This document shows positions 7,454 to 16,857 of a DNA stretch of 64,000 bases, piece after piece (positions within the stretch are counted from its first letter, which is position 1; each line of letters starts with the position of its first letter). Made by a program: the position numbers and the translations under genes. The stretch covers positions 124,001 to 188,000 of the forward strand of contig JAQENU010000006.1 in the NCBI GenBank assembly GCA_027676805.1, written 5' to 3'. The notes beneath the pieces are model-generated. The model searched no databases and was not told where the DNA came from. It saw nothing but the letters and a program-made list of their open reading frames with translations. The DNA comes from Coprobacillaceae bacterium UN01-12pH3A. GTDB taxonomy: Bacteria > Bacillota_I > Bacilli_A > Erysipelotrichales > Coprobacillaceae.

Positions 7454-8518
7454 TTATTTGCTTACATCCGTCACTGTAACAAATTCATTATTTAAAGTTG
7501 TTGGATCTGTTCCAACTTCTTCATCATTAAGAATTTTAACTTCACCAGATTTAACTTTTTCGAAGATTGCTTCATAATCTGCTTTTGTAAATTGTTTAAA
7601 TCTTGAGAAGTCATCTGGTAATCCAACATATCCACCGGCAGCTGTTAAAGTATCCACTTTACCACCTTCAAAAGTAGGATTGTCAGCAAAGATTTTTCCT
7701 AATTGGTCATATACAGTGTTGTAAACACCTTTCATAGCTGAAGTAATTACTGTTTCTGATGCATCTTTTTGGTCTGAGTCAACCCCGATAGATTTAGCAT
7801 TTGCTTCCTGAGCAGCTGAGAATACTGAAAGACAGATAGATCCGCCGCAAGCGAAGATAACTTCTGTTCCATCTTGATACCAAGCTGAAGACAACGTTTT
7901 GATTTCAGGTGATTCATTAAATGATCCTGTGTAGTTATATTTAATTTCAACTTGAACATTCATTTCTTTTGCAGCATCGCTGGCTCCTTGAATAAATCCA
8001 TAACCGAAACGAATAACTGCCGGCAATTTCATACCACCCATGAAACCTAATTTTGTATATCCATCTTTAACTGCTGCATAACCAGCTAAATATCCCGGTT
8101 CTTGTTCAGCATATAAAGCAGCATATACATTGCTTTCGATTTTATCACCAGTAGGTGTTGCATCGATCATAATAAATTTCACATCCGGATACTGTGATTG
8201 TTTTTCCTGCATCGCATCTGAAAATTTAAATCCAGGTGTTACGATAACTTTTGCTCCGTTATCGACAGCTTCATCAATTGAATCACTGTACCCTGCTGTA
8301 TCGAAGTTTGCTGGTTTATAATATTTCTTAGTAATATCATTTTCACCGGCAAATTTTTCTACGGCTTCCCAAGCACTTTGGTTAAATGACTTATCATTAA
8401 TATTTCCGGCATCTGTAATCAAGGCGATTTCGTATCCACTTTTTGAATCACCGCCACCTGATCCACATCCCGTCAATACTAGCGATAAAGCAAGTAAAGA
8501 CGCTAATAATTTTTTCAT
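7454..8518 (-). CDS. BMP-family substrate-binding lipoprotein (nucleoside importer)
   Basis: This lipoprotein of about 354 residues has a signal peptide with lipobox LTGCGSGGG, placing the mature protein on the outer face of the membrane. The body is of the basic membrane protein (BMP/PnrA/NupN) family: ALITDAGNINDKSFNQSAWE at the start of the mature domain, VKFIMIDA, AGYAA, and GVDSDQ later, all recurrent in nucleoside-binding members. It is first in a four-gene importer operon. The ATG at 8518 has a GGAGG nine bases upstream; a TTG three bases earlier is an alternative start. Confidence 0.92.
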   Translation of the reverse strand: MKKLLASLLALSLVLTGCGSGGGDSKSGYEIALITDAGNINDKSFNQSAWEAVEKFAGENDITKKYYKPANFDTAGYSDSIDEAVDNGAKVIVTPGFKFSDAMQEKQSQYPDVKFIMIDATPTGDKIESNVYAALYAEQEPGYLAGYAAVKDGYTKLGFMGGMKLPAVIRFGYGFIQGASDAAKEMNVQVEIKYNYTGSFNESPEIKTLSSAWYQDGTEVIFACGGSICLSVFSAAQEANAKSIGVDSDQKDASETVITSAMKGVYNTVYDQLGKIFADNPTFEGGKVDTLTAAGGYVGLPDDFSRFKQFTKADYEAIFEKVKSGEVKILNDEEVGTDPTTLNNEFVTVTDVSK

Positions 8519-8700
8519 CAACTATTTCCTCCTTTTTCTTTTATCCATCTAAATGTTAGCATTAATTTGTCGAAAATTAAAGTAATTTTAACGATAATTA
8601 AACACAAATTTTAAAAGTCAAAATATTTTGTATACAATCTAAATTATTTCGGAATAGACGTAATTTTTTAATCATAATAAATCATTTTTTAAGGTTCGTA

Positions 8701-8735
8701 AAAATAAAAATGGATAATCTTCTTATCCATTTTAG
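8701..8735 (-). terminator. Terminator of the BceAB-like operon
   Basis: AAAATGGATAA and TTATCCATTTT form an 11-bp stem, with a T-rich tail on the minus strand just downstream of the ATPase gene. Confidence 0.75.
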
Positions 8736-8751
8736 TATTTATCAATTTAAC

Positions 8752-9534
8752 TTAATTATTCTTAAAGAACATCTTTATATAATCACCTGCATTAATATTT
8801 ACGATTTCATTAAAATAATCCTGCTGTGATTTATTTTTTCTTTCCAATATTTTTTGTATTTTACCATCATGTACATAGACTAAGCGTTTTGAATAACTGG
8901 CAATCATTGGATCATGAGTAACGATCAGCAATGTTTTTCCTTCTTCATTTAATTGTTTAAAAATAGACATTAACTCATGTGAATTTTTGCTATCCAAATT
9001 CCCTGTCGGTTCATCGGCAACAATCAGTTTTGGTGAAGTGATCAAAGCTCGGCAGATTGAAATACGCTGTCTTTCTCCACCTGAACAATGCTCTGTACTA
9101 TGGGATAATAAATGCGAAATGTTTAATTTTTCAGCTATTTCTTTAACTTTTTGATCTATTATTTTAGGATCCACTTTCGCTAAAATTAAAGGTGCTGCGA
9201 TATTATCATAAACATTCATACTATCAATCAGATTGTTTGACTGAAATACATAACCGAGGTTTTCATAACGGTATTCAGAAATGACACGGCTGGTCATTGC
9301 CAAAACATTTTCTCCATTAATAAAAACTTTACCGGAAGTTGGTTTATCCAATGTCGATAAACAGTTAATCAATGTCGTTTTTCCGGAACCACTGGGACCC
9401 ATAATACACACAAAGTCTTCTTCATCAATCGCTAAATTAATATGATCTAATGCGATCGTTTCATCAGACATTCCCTGATTATAAATTTTGGTTAAATTTT
9501 CTGCTTCTAAAATATAATCTTTTATAAATTTCAT
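8752..9534 (-). CDS. BceA-like ABC transporter ATPase
   Basis: This 260-residue ABC ATPase of the MacB/BceA (antimicrobial peptide) type has Walker A GPSGSGKTT, Q-loop YVFQSNNL, signature SGGERQRISICRAL, Walker [14 protein letters not shown] and the switch His in IVTHDP. The C-terminus has an extra tail of about 30 residues. It overlaps the permease gene by one base and forms a two-gene unit with it. Members work as peptide-antibiotic detoxification modules or sensors; which one applies here is not shown. No histidine kinase of the small BceS type is adjacent. Confidence 0.85.
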   Translation of the reverse strand: MKFIKDYILEAENLTKIYNQGMSDETIALDHINLAIDEEDFVCIMGPSGSGKTTLINCLSTLDKPTSGKVFINGENVLAMTSRVISEYRYENLGYVFQSNNLIDSMNVYDNIAAPLILAKVDPKIIDQKVKEIAEKLNISHLLSHSTEHCSGGERQRISICRALITSPKLIVADEPTGNLDSKNSHELMSIFKQLNEEGKTLLIVTHDPMIASYSKRLVYVHDGKIQKILERKNKSQQDYFNEIVNINAGDYIKMFFKNN

Positions 9535-10949
9535 TATGATTCCCTCCCAGTATATTCATTCCTGAATGCAATTAAAGTTAGTGCAAAGGCCGTCATGAAG
9601 ATAGCCATATAGCTAATGATCATAATCGCCATAATAATCGTCGATAATCCGCCAAAGACATAGCTCTTATAAATTTGTATTACAATTGAGATCAATGGCA
9701 GAACAGAAGCGATTAAAAAATGACAGATAACTTCTCTGTTTATAATCTTTTTAATAAGATCCTGATTATATCCCATCACAGACAGTGATTTAAATTCACT
9801 TTCCCTTGAATGAATATAGACAATATTCTTAAAATATAAACATCCCGCTAATATGATTTCCAAAACAATATAACCGATTAAAGCTACCATTCGGTAGAGG
9901 TTTTCCCCTAAAGAAAAGCTAATGATTGACACAACACTTGGCAATACGGCAACGATCATCACAAGAGGAACTAATGAGTCTTTAAGCATTAGCTGAAGAT
10001 CATTCAATACTACAAATCGCACCGGACTCTTATTCATAAAACTGCCATGTGCTTTTCCTATAAAATATGGAACAGCAAAGGATACGATCATTGCTAAAGC
10101 AAAGCTATTGATATAGCAATACATCGCAAAATTACCGCTTGTGAAATCATTTATAATCATTAATACTAAAGTAACGAAATAAGCAGCAATGGAAACTAAC
10201 GTAATGAGCAGTGGTTTCTTTCCTGCTCCGCTCTCTTGCTTCAATTTACGTTCTTCTATCGTGTCATTGATGGATTTTGTTAAAATTTCCTGTCTTGCTT
10301 TTGGATCCATTCCAATCATTCCGAAAGAAGCAAAAGACATTTTAATGGATGCTCCGCCACCATATTTAACGATGTCCATCATTTGTTTGTTTTTCTTTTT
10401 ATCCGTACGGTTAATAATTTCAATAATCTCATTTCGATAAGTAAAGCCAATATTAATGATAATAATATATCCGATCTTCGTTAAAACAAAAATCATTGTT
10501 TCAATGATGCCTGTCAGATTATACTGAAAGATATTCATTCCAATATCATATTGATGCGCGATAAAGAAATAAAGAATCGGTAAGATTACAGCCCCTAATA
10601 TAAAGCCAATCGGTATAACAATTATAAAAATAACTAAATATTGAAGTAATAGGTATTTACTGATATCTAATAAGTTTCTGCCACATAAATACAACAATCC
10701 TAGTTCTTTTCGCTTATAGTCAATATACTGCGAATTGACATAGAACGTTATAAAAAAACTGAATGTGATAATCATCAAGGATAAGATACTCATACTTATT
10801 CTTTCGGTTGCCGGCATTCCGGTGATCAGCTGATGATTAACCAATTCAAAAAAGATAAATTCAACAGTTGTCAAAATGAGCATTGTTATTGCGAAAGAGA
10901 AGTATTTTCTTTTTTCCTTTGACATGACTTTCAAAGAAAATTTAAACAT
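9534..10949 (-). CDS. FtsX-like permease, short BceB-like
   Basis: This 471-residue permease begins MFKFSLKVMSKEKRKYFSF and has about ten hydrophobic segments. The N-terminal block (about 20-160) and C-terminal block (about 315-460, with SREFE-like RESEFKSLSVMGYNQDLI) resemble FtsX units of BceB-type permeases. At 471 residues it is shorter than typical BceB (about 650) and lacks the large extracellular domain between segments 7 and 8. That domain is central to peptide recognition in BceB, so a different ligand or role is possible. It is cotranscribed with the overlapping ATPase gene from its own promoter. Confidence 0.75.
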   Translation of the reverse strand: MFKFSLKVMSKEKRKYFSFAITMLILTTVEFIFFELVNHQLITGMPATERISMSILSLMIITFSFFITFYVNSQYIDYKRKELGLLYLCGRNLLDISKYLLLQYLVIFIIVIPIGFILGAVILPILYFFIAHQYDIGMNIFQYNLTGIIETMIFVLTKIGYIIIINIGFTYRNEIIEIINRTDKKKNKQMMDIVKYGGGASIKMSFASFGMIGMDPKARQEILTKSINDTIEERKLKQESGAGKKPLLITLVSIAAYFVTLVLMIINDFTSGNFAMYCYINSFALAMIVSFAVPYFIGKAHGSFMNKSPVRFVVLNDLQLMLKDSLVPLVMIVAVLPSVVSIISFSLGENLYRMVALIGYIVLEIILAGCLYFKNIVYIHSRESEFKSLSVMGYNQDLIKKIINREVICHFLIASVLPLISIVIQIYKSYVFGGLSTIIMAIMIISYMAIFMTAFALTLIAFRNEYTGRES

Positions 10950-10980
10950 ATAATCGCCTCCCGTGGTACCCCTTACTTAA

Positions 10981-11008
10981 ATTGTATCACACTATTAATA
11001 TTATTCAA
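10981..11008 (-). promoter_or_regulatory. Promoter of the BceAB-like pair
   Basis: On the minus strand TTGAAT (11008-11003), a 16-bp spacer and TACAAT (10986-10981) precede the permease gene, which separates this operon from the MacB-like operon upstream. Confidence 0.55.
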
Positions 11009-11022
11009 TATAATTATTTTTA

Positions 11023-11712
11023 TTATTTTATTGGGTTGTTTATTTGTCCGTCTTTTACAATAATAGTGCGATGAGAATACTGAGCAGCTTCGTTTGAATG
11101 TGTCACCATGATAATGGTTTGTTGATTCATCTTATTTATTTTCTGTAATAATTTCATGATGTCTTCCCCTGTTTTGCTATCCAGATTTCCTGTTGGTTCA
11201 TCGGCAAACAAAATTTCCGGCTGTCCAATCAGGGCTCGGGCAATCGCTACTCGCTGCTGCTGTCCCCCGGATAATTCACGAGGCGTATGCTTACGTCTTT
11301 CAGTGAGTCCCACTATTTCTAAAATATGATTTAACTGCTGTTTATAGTCTTTCATTTTCTTTCCATCCAATAATAAGGGCAGCATAATATTCTCTTCCAC
11401 ATTTAAATTCGGAATGAGATTATAAAATTGAAATATAAAGCCAATCTTGCGGCGACGAAATTGACTCATTTGATTATCATTTAGTTTTGCCAAATTTTTT
11501 TGGTTGATATAAACCGATCCTTTTGTCGGCTGATCCAGTCCTCCTAATATATAAAGCAGTGTACTTTTTCCGGATCCTGATTGTCCCATGATAGAGACAA
11601 ATTCTCCTTTTTCTATTTTTAATGAAATATCTTTTAGTATGTGGGTTGTGCTTTTTGCCACGTTGAAGTCCTTAATAATATTTCTTGCTTCTACCACAAT
11701 CTTTTCATTCAT
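11023..11712 (-). CDS. MacB-type ABC transporter ATPase
   Basis: This 229-residue protein has Walker [13 protein letters not shown]-loop IFQFYNLIP, signature [15 protein letters not shown], Walker [14 protein letters not shown] and MVTHSN. This set is characteristic of the LolD/MacB family that drives FtsX-type permeases. It starts 11 bp after the 824-residue permease gene and is the third gene of the operon FMN-binding protein, permease, ATPase. The family moves or senses substrates in the membrane or outside it rather than importing solutes. Confidence 0.9.
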   Translation of the reverse strand: MNEKIVVEARNIIKDFNVAKSTTHILKDISLKIEKGEFVSIMGQSGSGKSTLLYILGGLDQPTKGSVYINQKNLAKLNDNQMSQFRRRKIGFIFQFYNLIPNLNVEENIMLPLLLDGKKMKDYKQQLNHILEIVGLTERRKHTPRELSGGQQQRVAIARALIGQPEILFADEPTGNLDSKTGEDIMKLLQKINKMNQQTIIMVTHSNEAAQYSHRTIIVKDGQINNPIK

Positions 11713-11723
11713 ATCTTTTCCTC

Positions 11724-14198
11724 CTATTCAAACTTTATTTCTTCAACTAATTTCATTTGATAGCTTTTGATAATAGGAATTATTGATCCTAGCAAAGTAA
11801 TGAAAATCCCCATCGCTCCTGCTAATAGAAATACTGTCTCATCTAACTGCGGTGTCATGGTTATCTTTTGTCCGACAATCAAAAAGATGGTTTGAATTTC
11901 CATGTAGGCTACACAAATCGCAATAAGGGCACCAATTGCTCCGCTGCTGAATCCTTCAATAAACACCATCTTTAGATTTTGGCGATGACTTAAACCAACG
12001 CACTTATAGACAGCCATTATCCTACGCTTTTGAATATAGTTAATCATCAGATTATTAATAATCCCGATAGCAGAAAGAATTAAGATAAAATAAGTCATGC
12101 TTTGCATTGGCTGTAAGAAACCCGATACAGTAGTCACAGCATCCTGATTAAATTCCTCTACGGTTCGGCTCCAGTTAGTTGTATTTCCAAATCGATCTCT
12201 TATCTGTATCATTACAGCGTCAGCATTCTCAGCCGTATAGGCTAAGAAACTATAGTGAGATTTATAAAAGTCTGCTTCTGCATTATCTGAACTAATGATT
12301 GCCTGTGCTTTCGTTGCTCGTGATTGATAAGTGCCAATTATCTGATAACGGTACTTCTCATTTTGATCAGATAGAATCAATTCATCCCCGACTTTTAACT
12401 TTGTCTGTTTTAAATAATCACTGCTTACTAAAACATAACGTTCGTTCGTAAATTCAGTGTATATTTCCTGCGGTGTCTTAGATGATACATAGGTTAAGCC
12501 TAACAAATCACTGTATTGGTCTAAATTCTCTGTTGCTTCTATTCTTGATATAAACTTCTCATTTCCCAGTATTTCATTTTCATAAACATAAACCGGTAAA
12601 ACTTTTTCTATGCCTTCCATTTTTCTTACATCATCCACAAAGGTTATATCCATTTTTCCTTCGGCAAATCCTTGTAATTGAGAGCCTTGGAAAACACCGG
12701 TGATATAATCTGTCACAAAATTACCAATGACACTAATAACGATGACCGCGGAAATACTGATAAACAGCAGAGTAATATTCTGTACAATGCTTTTATTGTC
12801 ACGAAGATTTCGTGCTGCCAATTTTCCTTCGTTCTTAAAAAGAAGCATATATAGATATTCCATTCCAATAGAAAAAAGATTTATGATATTAGGTAAAACC
12901 ATAATAGTTCCTGCAATAAAGCCAATCAAAGAAAGTCCCCCGGCTAAATACAAGAATTGATCAGGGACTATATAAGGCAGAAAGATAGCAGATATAACCA
13001 TGATGATTCCTAATAGAATGATACGCGGACGATAATTCTTTCTATCTTCTATATTACCTAGAATTATATCTTTAATTGGTAATTGACTGGCTTTGCGTAT
13101 AGGCAGATAAGCACTCAGTAATGAAACAAATACAGCTACAACTACTGCAGCAGCCATCCCAAAATTAGATATAACTACTGGGATTTCTATTCCTTTGGAA
13201 ATAGATGAACCTAAACCATTTAAAATCCATTTTAATAATAGGATACCAACAGGAATACCTATTAATCCTCCGATTGTCCCATAAACAAGACTTTCTAAAA
13301 GTAAAAGGCGTGTTACAGTTTTGGCAGTGGCTCCAATACTTCTAAAAGTACCAATAATTGGCAGACGATCTAAAGTGATTACTTTATAACTGCTGTAAAT
13401 AATAAATATACTCATCGTCAATGAAAAGAAACTAATTAGGAAAAACGGCATTGATTTTTGTTTTGCATCAGCATTGATCTGAGCTTCATTCACTGTTTTT
13501 TCTATTTGATATTGTTCTTTGGGGAGTTGTTCAGATAAATCCGAAATAACATTTGAGATTGAATGCTTATCTGTTAAAGTTAATAAGACTTCACTGCTTC
13601 CATTAGCCTCCTGAAATACTTCCTCTAAAGCAGAATAGGGCATAACAACAGTAACGCCTCTTGATTGACGAAGAAACAAAGTATCATAAGCAGCGATATC
13701 AAATACTGTAAAATCTTTATTCTGTTTGCCAATCTGTAAAGTGACTTCATCTCCTTTTTCAATTCCATATTGTGTGGTAAAGCGGTCAGGCAAAATAATT
13801 TGATTGCCTAAGAATTGATTAAGCTCTGTATCACCGGATAATCGCATAGGATTAATTTTGTTTAAATCATCAAGATTAGCCGCAATCAGATCAACAGTTT
13901 CATAATAGCCTTCTTTATGATAGAGTGCTTCACCTTTTAATAACTGCACTTTATCTTGTATCAAGGCATGATCAGGAATATCTTCTATATCAATGAAAGT
14001 GTCATTAGCCCTTATTTTTACACTGGCCTCCCCCACCATTCCTTTTGCCATTTTACGCTGAGCCGCTTCATAAGAAACCCCAATCGAAAACGAAACAAAT
14101 AATAATGTAGCAGAAAGTAAAATGGATAACAGCATCACCATGCTTCTAAATTTATGTTCCTTAATATTTGTAAAGATGTATTTAAATAAAATATTCAA
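11724..14198 (-). CDS. MacB/FtsX-type ABC transporter permease with two FtsX units
   Basis: This 824-residue membrane protein has two FtsX units. The first has a hydrophobic anchor at about 18-40, an extracellular MacB-like periplasmic core domain at about 45-230, and membrane segments at about 250-370. The second has an anchor near 480-500, another extracellular domain, and membrane segments at about 700-815. LDRLPIIGTFRSIGATAKTV and RRIMAVYKCVGLSHRQNLKM are the paired cytoplasmic coupling segments. It works with the ATPase encoded just downstream. The TCS and FMN-binding protein next to it suggest an envelope-stress or export role; the substrate is unknown. Confidence 0.85.
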   Translation of the reverse strand: MNILFKYIFTNIKEHKFRSMVMLLSILLSATLLFVSFSIGVSYEAAQRKMAKGMVGEASVKIRANDTFIDIEDIPDHALIQDKVQLLKGEALYHKEGYYETVDLIAANLDDLNKINPMRLSGDTELNQFLGNQIILPDRFTTQYGIEKGDEVTLQIGKQNKDFTVFDIAAYDTLFLRQSRGVTVVMPYSALEEVFQEANGSSEVLLTLTDKHSISNVISDLSEQLPKEQYQIEKTVNEAQINADAKQKSMPFFLISFFSLTMSIFIIYSSYKVITLDRLPIIGTFRSIGATAKTVTRLLLLESLVYGTIGGLIGIPVGILLLKWILNGLGSSISKGIEIPVVISNFGMAAAVVVAVFVSLLSAYLPIRKASQLPIKDIILGNIEDRKNYRPRIILLGIIMVISAIFLPYIVPDQFLYLAGGLSLIGFIAGTIMVLPNIINLFSIGMEYLYMLLFKNEGKLAARNLRDNKSIVQNITLLFISISAVIVISVIGNFVTDYITGVFQGSQLQGFAEGKMDITFVDDVRKMEGIEKVLPVYVYENEILGNEKFISRIEATENLDQYSDLLGLTYVSSKTPQEIYTEFTNERYVLVSSDYLKQTKLKVGDELILSDQNEKYRYQIIGTYQSRATKAQAIISSDNAEADFYKSHYSFLAYTAENADAVMIQIRDRFGNTTNWSRTVEEFNQDAVTTVSGFLQPMQSMTYFILILSAIGIINNLMINYIQKRRIMAVYKCVGLSHRQNLKMVFIEGFSSGAIGALIAICVAYMEIQTIFLIVGQKITMTPQLDETVFLLAGAMGIFITLLGSIIPIIKSYQMKLVEEIKFE

Positions 14199-14219
14199 TT
14201 GAATTCCCCCTTTGCTTAA

Positions 14220-14594
14220 CTAATTTTCTCTATTCAAGGCATTTTCAATAGCCTTTAATACCGTATCACTGGTGAATGTGGCATGACTGATGCTATCCAC
14301 ATCTATTGATTGTTTAGCGATCACCTCATCGGCAATCTGATAAGCTTGTGTCATATAGCTTTCTTTATGTTCCAATATCTCGATTTTTTGTATGATATGA
14401 TCCTCAACAGTCACACTTACCACTGCAAAAAGAAGTTTGTTTTGACATATGCCAATATACTCTCCATCACTTATCTGGTGAAGATGAATCGAATCAATGG
14501 TAAGACGTTGTGGACGCAGCAATAAAGCTGCCATGAAAAGAGTAATACCTACTGTCAACGAAATCGTTAAAATGGTTTTAATGTACTTTTTCAA
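14220..14594 (-). CDS. Membrane-anchored FMN-binding-domain protein
   Basis: This 124-residue protein has one N-terminal hydrophobic segment (about 7-27, a signal anchor), then a compact domain: DGEYIGI, a strand V-x-V-x-V, IIQKIEILEHKE, and a C-terminal VDSISHATFTSDTVLKAIENAL. This matches the FMN-binding domain (PF04205) that carries covalent FMN outside the membrane in NqrC/RnfG-like proteins. The flavinylation motif is normally S/T-G-A-T/S; here the Gly is His (SHAT), so covalent FMN loading is uncertain. No ApbE flavin transferase is in the window. It has a strong AGGAGG and leads the MacB-like operon, 21 bp before the permease gene. Confidence 0.72.
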   Translation of the reverse strand: MKKYIKTILTISLTVGITLFMAALLLRPQRLTIDSIHLHQISDGEYIGICQNKLLFAVVSVTVEDHIIQKIEILEHKESYMTQAYQIADEVIAKQSIDVDSISHATFTSDTVLKAIENALNREN

Positions 14595-14617
14595 AACATG
14601 ACTTTCCTCCTTATAAT

Positions 14618-14662
14618 AAAAAATGGCTGATCTCTACTACACTTTAATAGTAGAGGATCAAC
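14618..14662 (-). terminator. Terminator/attenuator between TCS and FMN-ABC operon, possibly containing a promoter
   Basis: On the minus strand TGATCC-TCTACTA and TAGTAGA-GATCA pair with one bulged base, and six Ts follow. It ends the two-component operon and lies only 24-66 bp before the FMN-binding gene. A candidate promoter (TTGGTT 14671-14666, 16 bp, TATTAA 14649-14644) begins before and ends inside the hairpin, so RNAs started there would lack its 5' arm. Confidence 0.7.
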
Positions 14663-14699
14663 CTTAACCAATCTTTTATTTAACCTTAAATTTCCTTAA
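14662..14699 (-). promoter_or_regulatory. TTAAGG direct repeats, candidate response-regulator site
   Basis: TTAAGG occurs three times in the same orientation at 14667-14662, 14689-14684 and 14699-14694, spaced 22 and 10 bp (two turns and one turn). The outer pair in fact shares 8 bp, TTAAGGTT. Direct repeats at helical spacing are the usual binding pattern of OmpR-family regulators such as the one encoded upstream. Confidence 0.45.
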
Positions 14700-16095
14700 T
14701 TAAAGGGAATAGAATACGAAATTGACTACCCTTGTCAACAATACTGCTGACTTCAATTTTACCATGATGATACTCGATAATTTCTTTTGTAATTGCTAGA
14801 CCTAAGCCTGTGCCTTCTTTGTTTTGCTTCGTTGTTCCCCCTCGATAATAACGTTCAAATAAATGATCTATTTGTTGCTGTGTCATTCCCGGTCCATTAT
14901 CTGAGATGATTATTTCCAACTGCTTATTTATTTTTGAGATAGTGAGATAAACTTCTGTATTTGAATTTCCATGAACAAAAGCATTAATTATTAAGTTAGT
15001 AAAAGCTCTTCTTAATAATTTAGGATCAAATTGCCAGTCTATTTTTTCTTCCTTTGAATCAAATAGGATCTGCTGGTCTATAAATCGCGGATCATTCAAT
15101 ATATCAATAACAACCTCTTTCATAAAGCGCACCATATCTTGTGTTTTTAAATCAAGAGTAATCATTCCATTATCTAATTGATAGGTCAATTTTAGGTCGT
15201 TGATCAACATTTCGATATAATCTGCATTCTTTAAAATAATGCCTGCCCGTTCAGCAGTGAGAGAATCTTTGCTTTCCGCTAAAATTTCCCCATAGCCTTT
15301 TATCGGAGATAATGGTGTTTTTAAATCATGACTAATATTAGCAATCCATTCTTCTCTCGACTTTTCTGTCTGTAATCTCGTTTGATCGCTTAACTTAATG
15401 TCATAATCCAACCGATTTAAGCTTTCATAAACTTCCTTAAATGTACCGGTATTCTTTTTAGGATGATAAATACGTTTGGATATATCCTGAATTGCTGTCA
15501 TCAGATGTGTCATTATTTTAGTCATGTAGAAGCCATAAATTATTCCACCGATGATAATAAGCAGTAAAAAAGCACTGCCTAAAATAAAAAATATAGTTTT
15601 TCCTTCAGTAAATTGTTCTCCGTTTAAATACATGGTAACTTTTTGAAGCTTCAAAGGAAAATGAACAAGATAAACATATTCCTTTTCATTATTCATATAT
15701 GTACCAATAAGAGAGGTTGTCTCTTGCTGAAGCTGCTGATTCTGATAAATATTAAGAAGATCTCCCTGACTATAAGTGATAGGTACATTGGCAGAAGTTT
15801 GAAATGCGTATATTTCTTCACCGCTGACATCAAGTATTTGCAAGCCAACCTGATTATCGCTCAATATCTGTTTTCCTTCTTCATTAAGTCCGACCATCCC
15901 ATTATCTAAAAAAATATAATTACTTATATTTTCTGTAAACAGTTTAGGCCAGCTGCTTCTTACTTGATTACCATTAGGGTCCTGAATCGTAATCACTTGA
16001 ATAAAAAAGAAGAGGGAGATTAACAAAATAACAATTGAAACTAAAAAGAAGATGAAATAAATATGGAGCATACTTTTATAATTATGTTTACTCAT
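14686..16095 (-). CDS. Sensor histidine kinase
   Basis: This 469-residue kinase has a transmembrane segment at about 10-33, an extracytoplasmic region at about 34-165, a second transmembrane segment at about 168-191, a HAMP linker, HisKA with phosphorylation site ISHDLKTPLSPIKGYGEIL (about 254), then HATPase_c with N-box LIINAFVHGN, G1 ISDNGPGM and G2 GTGLGLAITKEI. The start codon follows the response-regulator stop with no gap. The large sensor domain differs from the minimal loop of BceS-type kinases, so it may sense a ligand itself. The obvious output is the FMN-binding/MacB-like operon immediately downstream. Confidence 0.92.
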   Translation of the reverse strand: MSKHNYKSMLHIYFIFFLVSIVILLISLFFFIQVITIQDPNGNQVRSSWPKLFTENISNYIFLDNGMVGLNEEGKQILSDNQVGLQILDVSGEEIYAFQTSANVPITYSQGDLLNIYQNQQLQQETTSLIGTYMNNEKEYVYLVHFPLKLQKVTMYLNGEQFTEGKTIFFILGSAFLLLIIIGGIIYGFYMTKIMTHLMTAIQDISKRIYHPKKNTGTFKEVYESLNRLDYDIKLSDQTRLQTEKSREEWIANISHDLKTPLSPIKGYGEILAESKDSLTAERAGIILKNADYIEMLINDLKLTYQLDNGMITLDLKTQDMVRFMKEVVIDILNDPRFIDQQILFDSKEEKIDWQFDPKLLRRAFTNLIINAFVHGNSNTEVYLTISKINKQLEIIISDNGPGMTQQQIDHLFERYYRGGTTKQNKEGTGLGLAITKEIIEYHHGKIEVSSIVDKGSQFRILFPLIKEI

Positions 16096-16797
16096 TTATA
16101 TCACCTTCTTTTTTAATTTGTAGCCTAATCCTTTGATAGTGATTAACTGTTTAGGATGAGATGGATCTTCTTCTATTTTTTCACGGAGATGTCGGATATG
16201 GACCATGATGGTATTATCACAAATACTGCTGTACTCTCCCCACACTTGTTCATAAAGCTGTTCCTTACTGATGATTCTATCAGCTCTTTCCATTAAATAA
16301 GCCAGCAGTAAATATTCTCTTCCGGTTAAAGACAATACTTTTCCAGCTTTATAAATATGACTGCTTTCATGATCCAATGTTAAGGGTCCTGCGGTTATTC
16401 TGTCAGACGCTAAAGAAGCAAGCTGGAATTGCTGACGACGAAGTTGTGCCTTGATACGAAAGACAATTTCACGAGGACTGAATGGCTTTGTAATATAATC
16501 ATCCCCGCCGCTGGAAAGTCCCAATATTTTATCAATGTCTTCATTCTTTGAAGATAGAAATAATATAGAGCAAATTGAAAATTCCCTTATTTTTTTACAG
16601 ACCTCAATACCATCCAGATCAGGCAGCATAACATCCAAAACAATAACATCCGGTTCAATCTGATGACATAATTGTATTGCTTCTGATCCGCTATAGGCCT
16701 TATAAATATGAACGAAACCATCGCTTATTAAAACCTCTTCAATTAAGTTAACAATATCTTCTTCATCATCAACCAATAATATTTTACATGCGTTCAT
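16096..16797 (-). CDS. OmpR-family response regulator
   Basis: The protein has 233 residues. The receiver domain has acidic pocket VDDEED, phosphoacceptor Asp in VIVLDVMLPD and conserved Lys in ITKPFSPRE. The C-terminal winged helix (about 135-230) is of OmpR/PhoB type, with SLTGREYLLLAYLMERADR and MVHIRHLREKI. I chose the ATG at 16797, preceded by AAGGAG with a six-base gap; the longer frame to 16836 has no SD. The kinase gene follows with no gap. Its likely targets are the TTAAGG repeats at 14662-14699. Confidence 0.93.
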   Translation of the reverse strand: MNACKILLVDDEEDIVNLIEEVLISDGFVHIYKAYSGSEAIQLCHQIEPDVIVLDVMLPDLDGIEVCKKIREFSICSILFLSSKNEDIDKILGLSSGGDDYITKPFSPREIVFRIKAQLRRQQFQLASLASDRITAGPLTLDHESSHIYKAGKVLSLTGREYLLLAYLMERADRIISKEQLYEQVWGEYSSICDNTIMVHIRHLREKIEEDPSHPKQLITIKGLGYKLKKKVI

Positions 16798-16857
16798 AAG
16801 CGGCTCCTTTCCATTTAGCAGATCCTTCACCATCATTTTAACATCTTTCTGACGGAA

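Noticed and set aside
8519..8751. Possible purine or other riboswitch upstream of the BMP lipoprotein
   Set aside because: The 233-bp gap is AT-rich, with only a small TGTATACA palindrome and the terminator of the other operon; no known aptamer core was found.
16798..16836. Longer start of the response regulator
   Set aside because: No SD at 16836, and the receiver domain starts normally from the ATG at 16797, which has AAGGAG.
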